Shown here in pieces: positions 23,647 through 31,713 of a stretch of DNA of 57,049 bases (position 1 is the first letter of the stretch; each line of letters opens with the position of its first letter). The notes below the pieces were generated by a model that was not told the origin of the DNA, ran no database searches, and was given only the letters and a program-made list of their open reading frames with translations. The translations under genes were made by a program, and so were the position numbers. Source of the stretch: JACCXJ01 sp052387115 (GTDB taxonomy: Bacteria; Pseudomonadota; Gammaproteobacteria; JACCXJ01); the NCBI GenBank assembly GCA_052387115.1, contig JBQTJM010000286.1, positions 1 to 57,049 on the forward strand, in the 5' to 3' direction.

Positions 23647-25203
23647 TCATTCGAAACCAACTACGTCGTCGAAAGTGGCTGTCGCCGGACCGGAAGTGAA
23701 TGTTTCATCTCCCCCTGGGGTAAAGGTGGCATTTTCCCCTTCAAGGTAATTCGATGGCGTCCCTTTATTAGCGTTGCTACCGACTGTCAGGTCTTGTCCG
23801 GCCAGCCTTCTTCCACTGGCCACCACAAGAAACCGGTTGTTTGCCGTCGCCGTGGAGGCCAAGGTAAGGCACGAGAAAGGCGTAGGACACGCGCTAGCGT
23901 CGCTTGGGGGTGGTGCAGTTGCATTACCTGGCTTGAACGCATCCGCAACAGCGTAAAATACTTCCTCTTTCCAATTCAGCCACCATGTATTCTTGGACTT
24001 CGTTGAGATAATCGAGCATTGCGATAAAGGCCACGATTTGGCCATTAACGTGCCGCTGTCGGCATTCGTAGCAGTAAACTGTTCTGTTGGAGTGAGTGTG
24101 GTCGTATCCCAGACAACTCCAGAATTAGGAAAGCCATCTGGCACACGACCAAAGCGATCATCGGAGACGCTATCATCATCGTACGCGGGCGGAGCCCCAG
24201 GATTTAATGCAGCTGCCCACGGATATCGATTCAGGTTTGCAGCGCCATATGCGATCAAGCAGTTGGATACCTCACCAACTACTCGCTTTTCCAAGAGGGG
24301 CATGATGTCGTAGTACGTAATGACCGCGAGACGGTCGTTTATGATTAGATTCCCCTGAGAGTCATAAACAGGGCCCTCTATGAAGCCATTTGTTGGAGGG
24401 GTATCTGTAAAATTCGCATTGTCTTCACTCGGGGAAGGAGTCTGTCTGCGGTCCAAGTAGTTCAACGGGCGGCACTTGGGAACGGTTGTCGGCGGTGTAC
24501 CAAGACAAATTGCATCGACGGTGCAGTTTGAACAGACGCGGTTTTGGTTGGCGCCGGTACCCTGCCGGCGCAAGGTAGGCCCGGGTGCTAAGATGACGGC
24601 AATAGCCCCGGTGGGGCCGAGGGAGTCCCGTGGATCGTTACCGTTATGACGTAACCCGGTACCAATGGCGTTTCTGATAGTGATAGTGCCTCTCCTGCGG
24701 CTGTTCAAGCAGGTCACGACGGTCGATAAACCACAAGGCGTTTTGGGAAAGTTCTTGAAATTCGTAGACACGGCGTACCACAAGCGCTCACCGCTTCCGT
24801 CGCGGAGATCAGCCAGTTCCAACGTTTTCCACGGTAGCCTACCAAGGCGTGGCGCAGCGGAGGCCCCACCGCAGGGTCCGTCCGCAAGACCATCATTATT
24901 CCTGTCCGGGCACGGAAGATCGCCTGGTCGCGGACACTGGGAACCACAAGAATTGGACAGACTATCGTCGGGCACGATATTCGCTCCAGCAGCATATCCG
25001 ATTAGTGCGGCTCTTGCCTCAGCCAATGCCTCGCTGGTCTTGCGCGATGCTTCTAGCGTCGCACGCTGGGCGAGGGACTTCGCGTCGTTCAGGAGGGCAT
25101 AGGATCCCCCGACGAGCAAGACCAATAAGAATGCCAACAGCGCGGCGCCGGCTTCGGTCTGCGGCCCCTTGACCGGGTACGATCGAAACCGCGGCCGGCT
25201 CAT
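23647..25203 (-). CDS. Large exported pilus-associated protein
   Basis: A 518-residue protein with a single N-terminal hydrophobic helix (AGAALLAFLLVLLVGGSYAL, near 20-40) preceded by basic residues. This is as in PilX-like or tight-pilus TadE-like minor components, but without the Gly/Phe-Glu prepilin signature. The rest is a Cys-, Asn- and Pro-rich extracellular domain with several Cys pairs (CGSQCPRPGDLPCPD, CSNCTVDAICLG, CPTPFSCLTL). The start at MSRPRFR avoids overlap with the DUF433 stop; a GTG five codons upstream is possible. It is followed by the prepilin gene. Function is inferred from position and topology only. Confidence 0.65.
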   Translation of the reverse strand: MSRPRFRSYPVKGPQTEAGAALLAFLLVLLVGGSYALLNDAKSLAQRATLEASRKTSEALAEARAALIGYAAGANIVPDDSLSNSCGSQCPRPGDLPCPDRNNDGLADGPCGGASAAPRLGRLPWKTLELADLRDGSGERLWYAVSTNFKNFPKTPCGLSTVVTCLNSRRRGTITIRNAIGTGLRHNGNDPRDSLGPTGAIAVILAPGPTLRRQGTGANQNRVCSNCTVDAICLGTPPTTVPKCRPLNYLDRRQTPSPSEDNANFTDTPPTNGFIEGPVYDSQGNLIINDRLAVITYYDIMPLLEKRVVGEVSNCLIAYGAANLNRYPWAAALNPGAPPAYDDDSVSDDRFGRVPDGFPNSGVVWDTTTLTPTEQFTATNADSGTLMAKSWPLSQCSIISTKSKNTWWLNWKEEVFYAVADAFKPGNATAPPPSDASACPTPFSCLTLASTATANNRFLVVASGRRLAGQDLTVGSNANKGTPSNYLEGENATFTPGGDETFTSGPATATFDDVVGFE

Positions 25204-25208
25204 GCCTG

Positions 25209-25421
25209 CTACACCCACCGCAACCGCAACACATGCGCCGCAAAGGCCAGTGCAGCAGCGACTGCCTCTCTCGTTAAACGCGGATGGGCCGCCAACATTT
25301 GATCCACGGTTTCCCCGGCGCCAAGCTTCTCCAGGATCAGCTCGACCGTAATCCTCGTGCCGGCAATTACCGGTTTGCCCATCATGATCGATGGATGACT
25401 ATGAATGTATTGGTCGGCCAT
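25209..25421 (-). CDS. DUF433 family protein (antitoxin-like)
   Basis: A 70-residue protein matching DUF433: YIHSHPSIMMGKPVIAGTRI, TVELILEKLGAGETVDQMLA, then a helix ending VAAALAFAAHVLR. GAGG lies six bases before the ATG. DUF433 proteins form a helix-turn-helix and often act as antitoxins to DUF5615 PIN-like nucleases; no such gene follows here. Instead the stop is next to the start of the pilus-associated gene, so its partner appears to be lost. Confidence 0.88.
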   Translation of the reverse strand: MADQYIHSHPSIMMGKPVIAGTRITVELILEKLGAGETVDQMLAAHPRLTREAVAAALAFAAHVLRLRWV

Positions 25422-25458
25422 TCGATACCTCGACCCAAGATCACTTAGACATAGTAGA

Positions 25459-25589
25459 TGTAGGGTGGGTTAGGTGCGCCGTTTGCACCGTAACCCACCA
25501 AGAACAGTCAAGAGCAACTTCCGGCGTCTACCTCATGCGCGGCCGTCCGGAAGGCGGGTTACGCGATAAAGCCGCTAACCCGCCCTACA
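25459..25589. repeat. Paired REP palindromes (TGTAGGGTGGGTTAG / CTAACCCGCCCTACA)
   Basis: TGTAGGGTGGGTTAGGTGCG at 25459 and the inverted GCTAACCCGCCCTACA ending at 25589 bracket about 130 bases. Each side is itself palindromic (GGTGGGTTA...TAACCCACC; GGCGGGTTA...TAACCCGCC). This is the arrangement of a REP doublet. A related half-site is at 25886-25922. Confidence 0.75.
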
Positions 25590-25624
25590 TAGTCGTACCA
25601 ATTCCGTGACGAAATCATCCCTCT

Positions 25625-25834
25625 TCATGCAACATCGAGCACGATGTCCTTGACCTGCGTACCGGGATTGGTCAGAGGGGGGTTCTCATCCAGCATCGAG
25701 CTATAAGCATCCTGAATGTTCTCTTCCAGCTCATTCAAGGTCGCCCCCTGGCTGAATACACCGGGTACTTCCTTCAATTTTCCCACATACGAACTATCGT
25801 CACGCCAATATTCCAATGTGAATTTCCACTTCAT
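25625..25834 (-). CDS. HicB-like antitoxin (UPF0150), orphan
   Basis: A 69-residue partial-RNase-H-fold protein: KFTLEYWRDDSSYVGKLKEV, PGVFSQGATLNELEENIQDA, and a short tail ending VLDVA. This is the HicB core without a C-terminal DNA-binding domain. No HicA (small double-stranded-RNA-binding RNase) gene is visible on either side, so it is an orphan. The ribosome site is weak. Confidence 0.8.
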   Translation of the reverse strand: MKWKFTLEYWRDDSSYVGKLKEVPGVFSQGATLNELEENIQDAYSSMLDENPPLTNPGTQVKDIVLDVA

Positions 25835-26376
25835 TTATTTCGTTCCCATTCTCTCCGATAGGGGGAGTCAATTCGTCACCGTCGCAGGGCGGGTTAAGCG
25901 CGCCGTCTGTGCCGCAACCCGGCGACCGGACGCGCGCCGCGCATTACGTTGCGTCGTGACGCGCGCTGATCAAGCCGTGTCCCGGGCGCGGCGCCTTTAC
26001 CCCCACCCTAACCCTCCCCCGCTACGCGCAGGGGAGGGGATCGGAAATCCGATCCCCCGCTCCGCGCAGGGGAAGGGACCGGAAGTTTACTCCCCGCTCC
26101 GCAGGGGAGGGACCGGAAGTTTACTCCCCGCTCCGCAGGGGAGGGACCGGAAACCACTCCACCGCTACCGGGAGCGCGCCGGCATGCGGGGATCAAGGTC
26201 AATGAAAGCATTTGATTTGATTCCCCTCATCCCATCCTTCTCCCTGAGGGAGAAGGGACTTCGCGTTTGTCGAAGTCGGTCTGTATGACGTTGGCTGCGT
26301 TAGCATATAGCCACCTTCCAGGATGGTTCCAATCACACGGCCGCCCAACCAGCGTTTCAGGCCGCATGGCGCGCCA
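25835..26376. other. Repeat-filled gap
   Basis: No gene is recognised. It holds a REP half-site (25886-25922), the 34-base tandem array (26005-26156) and a hairpin CCTTCTCCCTGAGGGAGAAGG near 26237-26257. The long plus-strand frame through here is an accident of repeats. Confidence 0.55.
26005..26156. repeat. 34-bp tandem array of the GGGGAGGG palindrome
   Basis: Units of 34 bases (GGGACCGGAAGTTTACTCCC then CGCTCCGCAGGGGA) begin at 26075 and 26109, with a further start at 26143 and diverged units before 26075. Each unit contains the inverted pair CTCCCC...GGGGAG. It belongs to the same family as 18592-18693. Confidence 0.8.
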
Positions 26377-26844
26377 TCAGGTCCTCGACTTTCTGCTCCA
26401 CAGGCGCGTCAGACGCTGCGCCAGGTCGTCGTGCTCCTCGGGTCGGCCGATGACCTCGTCAAGGCGATTCAAACGGTCGCCCGTCGTGTCGATGCGGGTT
26501 ATCAGATCACTGTGCGCCGCGTCGATCCGCTGGTTGGCTGCATCGATGTGGGCTATCACATCATTGTGGTTCGCGTCGATCCTTCGGGTGGTCGCATCGA
26601 TGCGCGTTATCAGATCACTGTGTACCGCGTCGATGCGCGCCAACAAATCCGTCTGCACCGCATCGATGCGCTGGTTGGTTTCGTCGATTCGGCGGCTTTG
26701 CTCGGCAAGATGGGCGTTCAGATCATCGAGCCGTTTGTTGGTGATCTCTAAGGTCGTCTTGATCTCGGCGTTCTCTGCCCGGACCAGCTTGATCTCGGGG
26801 ATCACCACCTCGTGCAGCGACTTCCGTAATACATTCATCAGCAT
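26377..26844 (-). CDS. Coiled-coil protein with internal repeats
   Basis: A 155-residue, almost entirely helical protein. After the start MLMNVLRKSLHEVVIPEIKL come repeats of the type RIDAxxxDLIxRIDAxxxRI, each about 14 residues. The underlying DNA repeats TTATCAGATCACTGTG exactly. It ends with a charged GRPEEHDDLAQRLTRLW segment seen in other small coiled-coil proteins. No enzyme motif or membrane segment is present. GGAG lies six bases before the ATG. It is 26 bases after the aspartic-protease-like gene on the same strand. Function unknown. Confidence 0.65.
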   Translation of the reverse strand: MLMNVLRKSLHEVVIPEIKLVRAENAEIKTTLEITNKRLDDLNAHLAEQSRRIDETNQRIDAVQTDLLARIDAVHSDLITRIDATTRRIDANHNDVIAHIDAANQRIDAAHSDLITRIDTTGDRLNRLDEVIGRPEEHDDLAQRLTRLWSRKSRT

Positions 26845-26870
26845 AATGATCTCCGTACCTTAGATATGGC

Positions 26871-27296
26871 CTACCCGCCGACGTTGCTGGCGCATCTCCA
26901 GAGGCGGTCGCCGGTAGCTTTCACGCGCGCATGGGGAATATTCGGGCTCGTGGGATCGACCGTGATCTCGCGCCGGTTGGGCGATACCACCAGGTCCATG
27001 TCTTCCATGGGCACAGCGCCCAACAGGACCTCATCGCCCAACACCAACGCGCCGACATAGCAGAACCGCTTCCCGAAACGGACGCGGATCGGCCCGACGT
27101 AGGGAACGGTCATACTCCGCCCGTCGGCCAGCGACACTACGCGCATCGATTCCGTTTCGAGCTTGAGCTGCAAGGCGACATGCTCAGGGATACATAGCAT
27201 GAGCGCACGGGTATCGGCAAGCGCCCTGACCCGCACCGGCGCCAGGTCGGGCCCTCTGGGATTGCTAAGCTCGATGTCCGCGAAAACGTGACCCAT
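26871..27296 (-). CDS. Clan AA aspartic-protease-like protein, altered active site
   Basis: A 141-residue retropepsin-fold protein. The block RALADTRALMLCIPEHVALQ corresponds to the catalytic region, where relatives have ALVDTGATMLCIP. The active-site triad Asp-Thr-Gly is Asp-Thr-Arg here because of one G-to-C change. Later family blocks are present: VGPIRVRFGKRFCYVGALVL, then GAVPMEDMDLVV. With Arg in place of Gly the flap-loop geometry should fail, so it is probably inactive or non-proteolytic. These small proteins are common in genomes with many toxin-antitoxin loci; their natural role is unknown. Confidence 0.8.
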   Translation of the reverse strand: MGHVFADIELSNPRGPDLAPVRVRALADTRALMLCIPEHVALQLKLETESMRVVSLADGRSMTVPYVGPIRVRFGKRFCYVGALVLGDEVLLGAVPMEDMDLVVSPNRREITVDPTSPNIPHARVKATGDRLWRCASNVGG

Positions 27297-27401
27297 CTTG
27301 GAACCCCCAAGTGGTTTGACTTCCTGGCACTCTTAGTGCCCCCCCGGATCGCGCGCGGCCTGCCTGAAGCCCAACTAACGCCGGCACATCCGACTCGAAC
27401 T

Positions 27402-27424
27402 CTGGGTTTCGTTCCTCAACCCAG
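27402..27424. repeat. Hairpin CTGGGTT...AACCCAG
   Basis: CTGGGTTTCGTTCCTCAACCCAG is an inverted repeat 13 bases beyond the 3' end of the Phd-like gene, related to the one at 22821-22844. It may act as its terminator. Confidence 0.6.
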
Positions 27425-27436
27425 ACCTCCCGGCGG

Positions 27437-27739
27437 TCAAGTATGATCCTGCCGGAGCTCGTCGAGTAGCGCTTGGGCCGTGCCCGGCGCAAGCCCGAGG
27501 CCGCGGCTGTGCCATACCCAATCCCCTTTCGGGTACGCGGCTCGCGTGACTTCTCCGGCCGCAGCGAGCGTCTCTAGGATCTCCTCGACGCCATCGCCAG
27601 TGGGTGCCTGACGCCGCGCTGGCCGCAGTTCCGCGACTACCTGGTCCCCCTCGGTTACCAGTACGGTTTCGCCCGTCTTTGCCAGGCCAATGTACTCGGA
27701 CAGCCTCGCCTTGAGCTGCTTGATTCCGACGACCTTCAT
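27437..27739 (-). CDS. Phd/YefM-type antitoxin, orphan
   Basis: A 100-residue protein starting MKVVGIKQLKARLSEYIGLA, followed by KTGETVLVTEGDQVVAELRP. This is the standard Phd N-terminal domain that binds operator DNA and the toxin's promoter. The C-terminal half (DGVEEILETLAAAGEVTRA) would contact a VapC or Doc toxin. No toxin follows: the next 140 bases hold only a hairpin. The start with GGAAC close upstream is preferred to one 13 codons earlier. Confidence 0.82.
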   Translation of the reverse strand: MKVVGIKQLKARLSEYIGLAKTGETVLVTEGDQVVAELRPARRQAPTGDGVEEILETLAAAGEVTRAAYPKGDWVWHSRGLGLAPGTAQALLDELRQDHT

Positions 27740-27828
27740 GTTCCGATGGTAGTCACAGGTAATGACCGATTCAAGCACGGTTCACCGGCGTACGGGGTGA
27801 GGGCCGGGAACCCGCTGCCGTTGTCAGC

Positions 27829-28335
27829 CTAGGGCGGCGTCTCGCCCTCGGGTGCCGAATGGTAAACCTCGCGGACCTGTGCCTCCTCGGTATCATAGGT
27901 CTGGCCCGGTTTCAGACCCACGGCGAGCGGCGCGTTCCCGATGCGGACCGGCAGGGTGGTGCCGCGTAGCGCGCCGACATCGACCTCGATCCCTTGGGCA
28001 TCGAGATCACCTTCGAGGGACGTCATGCCGTTGACCCATACCATGCCCCGGCCGCGCGAGCGGCGCACCAGGCCGTTCATCGTGACGTTCGAAGCGGGCG
28101 GCTGGGGCTCGACGGCCGGCGGGCCGACCGGCGCCGCCTCGGTCTGCGGCTTCGGCGGCTGGCGTCGCAGCGCCTCCAGCATCTCCCGCTCTTCGGGGGT
28201 GGTGAAGAGCCTGCCGAGGTCTTGGGCCTGCCCGGCCGCGGCGAAGGCGACCAGCGCGAAGAGGCCGGCTCCTTTGCCCCACACCTTGGATCGATGTGCA
28301 CCGGGGGAGCGGGGCGCCTCAGAGGTTGATGTCAT
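27829..28335 (-). CDS. MshK-like pilus assembly protein
   Basis: A 168-residue protein with one hydrophobic segment near 22-37 (GAGLFALVAFAAAGQAQ), followed by a Pro-rich linker and a compact domain (NVTMNGLVRRSRGRGMVWVN, later LPVRIGNAPLAVGLKPGQTY). The domain resembles the GspC/PilP type: a small beta domain with a GMV-WVNG turn. The start at MTSTSEAP overlaps the previous gene by 17 bases. As last gene of the msh-type cluster it takes the mshK position. The name is by position and topology, not by strong sequence match. Confidence 0.6.
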   Translation of the reverse strand: MTSTSEAPRSPGAHRSKVWGKGAGLFALVAFAAAGQAQDLGRLFTTPEEREMLEALRRQPPKPQTEAAPVGPPAVEPQPPASNVTMNGLVRRSRGRGMVWVNGMTSLEGDLDAQGIEVDVGALRGTTLPVRIGNAPLAVGLKPGQTYDTEEAQVREVYHSAPEGETPP

Positions 28336-28939
28336 TACCGTTCGCCAACCGGATCGTGAACCACAGGAGCTCACACGCGCTCTTCAAGTTCTCCTGGTCC
28401 AGCCTCGGCTCGACCCTCTCGGCCGAGCGCCGGAAGGTGCAGTCCCGGATGCTGTAGATGCCATCGGCCTTGCGGTCCAGGGCCGCGAGCACGGCGCTCA
28501 GATCGTTCTCGTGCAAGAGGCCCAGATCGAGCTTCATCTTGCTCACCTGCACCTGATAGGGCCCGGTGGCGAGCCCGAAATCCGGCGTGAACGGCTCGCG
28601 CGCGGCGATCTCGTAGCGCAGGCTCGGGATCTTCGTGATCGCGGCCGTGCGCTTGAGCACCTCGATCCAGTTGAGGCGCTGCTCGTTCCCGATCACGCCC
28701 TTCCTGACCAGCTCGACGAAGCGCGGATACTGCTCCTTGATGATCATGTCCTCCTGGTCCACCGCGAGGTACTTGCCCGTAACGCTTTGCAAGCGCTGGT
28801 TGCTCTGGCCGTACTGCACCTGCATCGCATCCCGGAACCGCGTCGCGGCGGTGTAGAGCGTGGCCCCGATCGCCGCCGCCAGCACCAAGGCGCCCAAGGC
28901 CCCGCGGATCATGCCCCACTCGATGTCAGCCAGCCGCAC
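28319..28939 (-). CDS. MshJ/PilO-like inner-membrane pilus protein
   Basis: A 206-residue protein starting at GTG (VRLADIEWGMIRGALGALVL). It has one N-terminal membrane helix (about 10-28), a coiled-coil segment (RFRDAMQVQYGQSNQRLQSV) and a ferredoxin-like periplasmic domain, the layout of PilO/GspM and MshJ. The GTG overlaps the previous gene by 14 bases; frames upstream are antisense artefacts. It would link the inner-membrane platform to the secretin in the MSHA-type machine. Confidence 0.65.
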   Translation of the reverse strand: MRLADIEWGMIRGALGALVLAAAIGATLYTAATRFRDAMQVQYGQSNQRLQSVTGKYLAVDQEDMIIKEQYPRFVELVRKGVIGNEQRLNWIEVLKRTAAITKIPSLRYEIAAREPFTPDFGLATGPYQVQVSKMKLDLGLLHENDLSAVLAALDRKADGIYSIRDCTFRRSAERVEPRLDQENLKSACELLWFTIRLANGNDINL

Positions 28940-30533
28940 GGCCCACCCCCAGGACGACCTTGACCGAGAACACCGCTGTCTCGGGGCGGGCGGCATCGTC
29001 GGCACTGCCCTGCAGCTCGCCGGCAGGGTCTACATCGAACGGCACGTTCAGGACCGTCACCGCACGCACGGCCGGGCGCGCCCGTAGCGCCGCGGCAAAC
29101 CCGTTGATCCGATCGAGCGCGGCCCGGAAGTCGCCATCGAAAGGCCTGATCTCGCCCGTGAGCACCGCGATCTGATAGTAAAGGTCGCCGCTGTCGCCCG
29201 CCGGGCTCGAGCCCGGCGGCGGCGTGTCCTCGGCACCACGGGGCTCGCCCTCCACCACGGCGTTCGGATCGGTGCCGGCCAGCCAGTTGAGGCTTTCGAT
29301 CTGCAGCTCCGGGTAGCCGTCCAGGGCCCGACTCACCACGCGCATCGTCTCGAGGGGCGTCGCCTTGTACCGGGACAGGGTGTCCGCGATGTCCACGGCG
29401 GTCTTGATGTCCTGGGGCTCGACCGGGGTCTGCGGGAGCCGCCCCTTCGCCGCATTGAACTGGGCCTGGTAAATGCCCGCCCGTTGCTCCGCGCTCGCCG
29501 CGCGCTGCCGGAGCGATAGCCCCTCGACCAGATTGAACCCGCCGCCGGCGGCAGCGGCCAGGAGGATCGCAGCGCTCGCCAGGAGCATCCCCGAGCGCGC
29601 CTGGTACAACCGGTAGTATTTGAGATCCTCGGCCTGCGCATAGTGGTTCCTGGGCCTCTTCTTGAGCAGGAGATGGGCGTAGATGTAGTCGCTGAAGGGG
29701 GTCGTCAACACCCCCTGGATCCCGAGCCGCCGCGCGACATCCGCCACGTCGAGGAGATGATAGCGCACGGTCTCGGAGTTGCGGCATTGCCGCTCGAGCT
29801 GGTCGAGCAGCTCGCCGTGAGCGAGGATATAGATATCGAGCGGCCCCTCGGCCAGGAGCTGGACGTTCTTGAGATAGTGCTCGAATTTGTCGAGCTCATT
29901 CAGGATATACGGGGGGAAGGGCACCGTGCCGAGCCTCGGCATCTTCGCCAGCCGGCTGATCTTGATGACCCGGTCCCGGAAATAGGATTGCCGGAGACCG
30001 CTGTGACTCTGCATGCTGACCATGAGCACGTTCGGGGACTTGACGTTGATCCGGTCGAGCAGGGCCGTGCTCACGATCGCCAGGGAATAGACGCCGGCTA
30101 TCGGGACCTTTTGCTGCGCGCACAACCGGGTCCACGGTTGCACCAGCTCGGGGTTGGTGATGGCGCTCAGCAACACCTTGTCGTCACGCCGGCCCTCGGT
30201 CTCGCGCCCCTGCCGGAGGACGTGACTGTAAGGTGTGCCGCGAAAAAACCATGCGAGCTTGCGCTCCAGCACCGCGCGCCGATCCGGGCCATAGAGATGG
30301 GGGATGGTCTCGTGGCGATATTCTTCTTCCACCACATCGACCAGCATGTAGAGCGGGCTCTTGTCGGACTCGCGCAGGTAACGGTCGAACAAGTTGAGCC
30401 CGGCATCGTCGGCGTCGAAGACGAAGGTATCGGTGATCCCGCCGCCTGCCCAGTGGTAGACCGTCACCGCCTCGGGCGCGACGCAGGCGGCGCGCCGCGG
30501 GCTATAGTCAATACTTGAAGGTAGAGATGACAT
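28926..30533 (-). CDS. PilM/PilN-like pilus platform protein (MshI position)
   Basis: A 535-residue protein. The N-terminal 320 residues look like an actin-fold cytoplasmic part (VTVYHWAGGGITDTFVFDAD, VPIAGVYSLAIVSTALLDRI, LDIYILAHGELLDQLERQC). One membrane helix follows (MLLASAAILLAAAAGGGFNL, about 325-345), then a periplasmic coiled coil and a ferredoxin-like domain, like PilN. So PilM- and PilN-type parts seem joined. The start at MSSLPSSIDYS overlaps mshG by 26 bases. It is longer than typical MshI, and the call rests on order and topology. Confidence 0.65.
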   Translation of the reverse strand: MSSLPSSIDYSPRRAACVAPEAVTVYHWAGGGITDTFVFDADDAGLNLFDRYLRESDKSPLYMLVDVVEEEYRHETIPHLYGPDRRAVLERKLAWFFRGTPYSHVLRQGRETEGRRDDKVLLSAITNPELVQPWTRLCAQQKVPIAGVYSLAIVSTALLDRINVKSPNVLMVSMQSHSGLRQSYFRDRVIKISRLAKMPRLGTVPFPPYILNELDKFEHYLKNVQLLAEGPLDIYILAHGELLDQLERQCRNSETVRYHLLDVADVARRLGIQGVLTTPFSDYIYAHLLLKKRPRNHYAQAEDLKYYRLYQARSGMLLASAAILLAAAAGGGFNLVEGLSLRQRAASAEQRAGIYQAQFNAAKGRLPQTPVEPQDIKTAVDIADTLSRYKATPLETMRVVSRALDGYPELQIESLNWLAGTDPNAVVEGEPRGAEDTPPPGSSPAGDSGDLYYQIAVLTGEIRPFDGDFRAALDRINGFAAALRARPAVRAVTVLNVPFDVDPAGELQGSADDAARPETAVFSVKVVLGVGRAAG

Positions 30534-31713
30534 CGTAGATGGGCCCCAAGACCGACAGGGCAACCCACAGGACCAGCGCCGCCAGGATCAGGATCATCGC
30601 AGGTTCTATCAGGGCCTGTAGCCGATCGATGGATTCCCGCACGTCGCGGGTATAAAAGTAGCTGACGTTGTTCAACGCCGCCTCCAGCGCACCGGTGTTC
30701 TCGCCCACCCGCAGCATGCGCAGGACGAGCGGCGGGAAGAGGCCGGTGCTGGCGAAGCTCGCGGCTATCCCGGAGCCGTCCCCGATCTGGCGCGCGGCGC
30801 CGCGCAGCGCCTCCTCGACGGCCCGGTTACCGGCGATATCCTCGGCCACCTTCATGCACTCCAGGACCGTGATGCCCGAGGAATACATGAGCGCGAAATA
30901 GGTCGAAATGCGCGTCAGGATGAGCTTCTTCAGGATCACGCCGAACAAGGGGATGCCCAGGACCAGCGCGTCGTACCACAAGCGAAAGCCCGGGCTGTAC
31001 TTGAGCCCCGCCGTGATGGCCAGGATCGCCGAGACCAGGGCCGCGAGAAAAAAAGGCCAGTAAGACGCGAAGGCACCGGAGACGGCGATCAGGATCCTGG
31101 TGTGCAGAGGCAGCTCCTGCCCCATGCTCTGGACGAACTTCAAGAGCTCCGGTACGACGAACACCATGAGCGAGAACATCGCCCCGCCCACCACCACGGC
31201 TACCACTACCGGGTAGATGAACAGCCGCTTGGTATGGGCGGCCTGCTCGTCCTGCCATTTCAGGTTGTCGATCATGTGGCGCAGCACCCGCGTCAGGGTG
31301 CCGCTGATCTCCCCCGCCCGGACCAGGTTGACGAACACCGTGCTGAACACATAGGGAAAGTCCCGCATCGCCTCCGACAGGCCCTTGCCCCCCTGGATCG
31401 ACTCGATCATCGCCGCCGTGATCTCCTGCAGGCGCCGGTTCTCGAGGCTGTCCCGGAGATCGGTGAGGGCGTCGATCATGGGCACACCCGCTTCGAGCAA
31501 CTGCTCCATGTGAAAACAAAAGGTGATCAGGTCGGGGCGTTTGATCCCCTGCCGGACGGCGAACAACCCGCCGGCCTTGAGCGGCCGGTAGCTCACCAGA
31601 TCGAGTCCGAGCCGGGTCAGGCGCATCTCGAGGTCGATGGGGTTGACCGCATCGGCCTGACCGCGTTGCAGCCGCCCGTCGGCGTCCACGGCCTTGTAGC
31701 GGTAGAGCTCCAT
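30508..31713 (-). CDS. mshG: Type II/IV secretion platform protein MshG (PilC/GspF family)
   Basis: A 401-residue inner-membrane platform protein. It has the family start MELYRYKAVDADGRLQRGQ, two T2SSF repeats (first around 65-190 with LLEAGVPMIDALTDLRDSLE; second around 270-390 with YSSGITVLECMKVAEDIAGN) and three membrane segments (about 165-187, 215-235, 370-395). It would turn with the ATPase to add pilins. Its ATG follows the mshE stop directly (TAAATG), so translation is coupled. Confidence 0.93.
   Translation of the reverse strand: MELYRYKAVDADGRLQRGQADAVNPIDLEMRLTRLGLDLVSYRPLKAGGLFAVRQGIKRPDLITFCFHMEQLLEAGVPMIDALTDLRDSLENRRLQEITAAMIESIQGGKGLSEAMRDFPYVFSTVFVNLVRAGEISGTLTRVLRHMIDNLKWQDEQAAHTKRLFIYPVVVAVVVGGAMFSLMVFVVPELLKFVQSMGQELPLHTRILIAVSGAFASYWPFFLAALVSAILAITAGLKYSPGFRLWYDALVLGIPLFGVILKKLILTRISTYFALMYSSGITVLECMKVAEDIAGNRAVEEALRGAARQIGDGSGIAASFASTGLFPPLVLRMLRVGENTGALEAALNNVSYFYTRDVRESIDRLQALIEPAMILILAALVLWVALSVLGPIYDVISTFKY

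Noticed and set aside
26005..26156. CRISPR array
   Set aside because: The repeats are directly adjacent without unique spacers of constant length; it is a tandem palindrome.
26323..26751. 142-residue plus-strand frame
   Set aside because: Antisense to the coiled-coil gene; its repeats mirror the coding repeats of the minus strand.
27265..27492. VapC-type toxin after the Phd antitoxin
   Set aside because: The frame lacks PIN-domain acids and reads through a hairpin repeat; no start codon fits.
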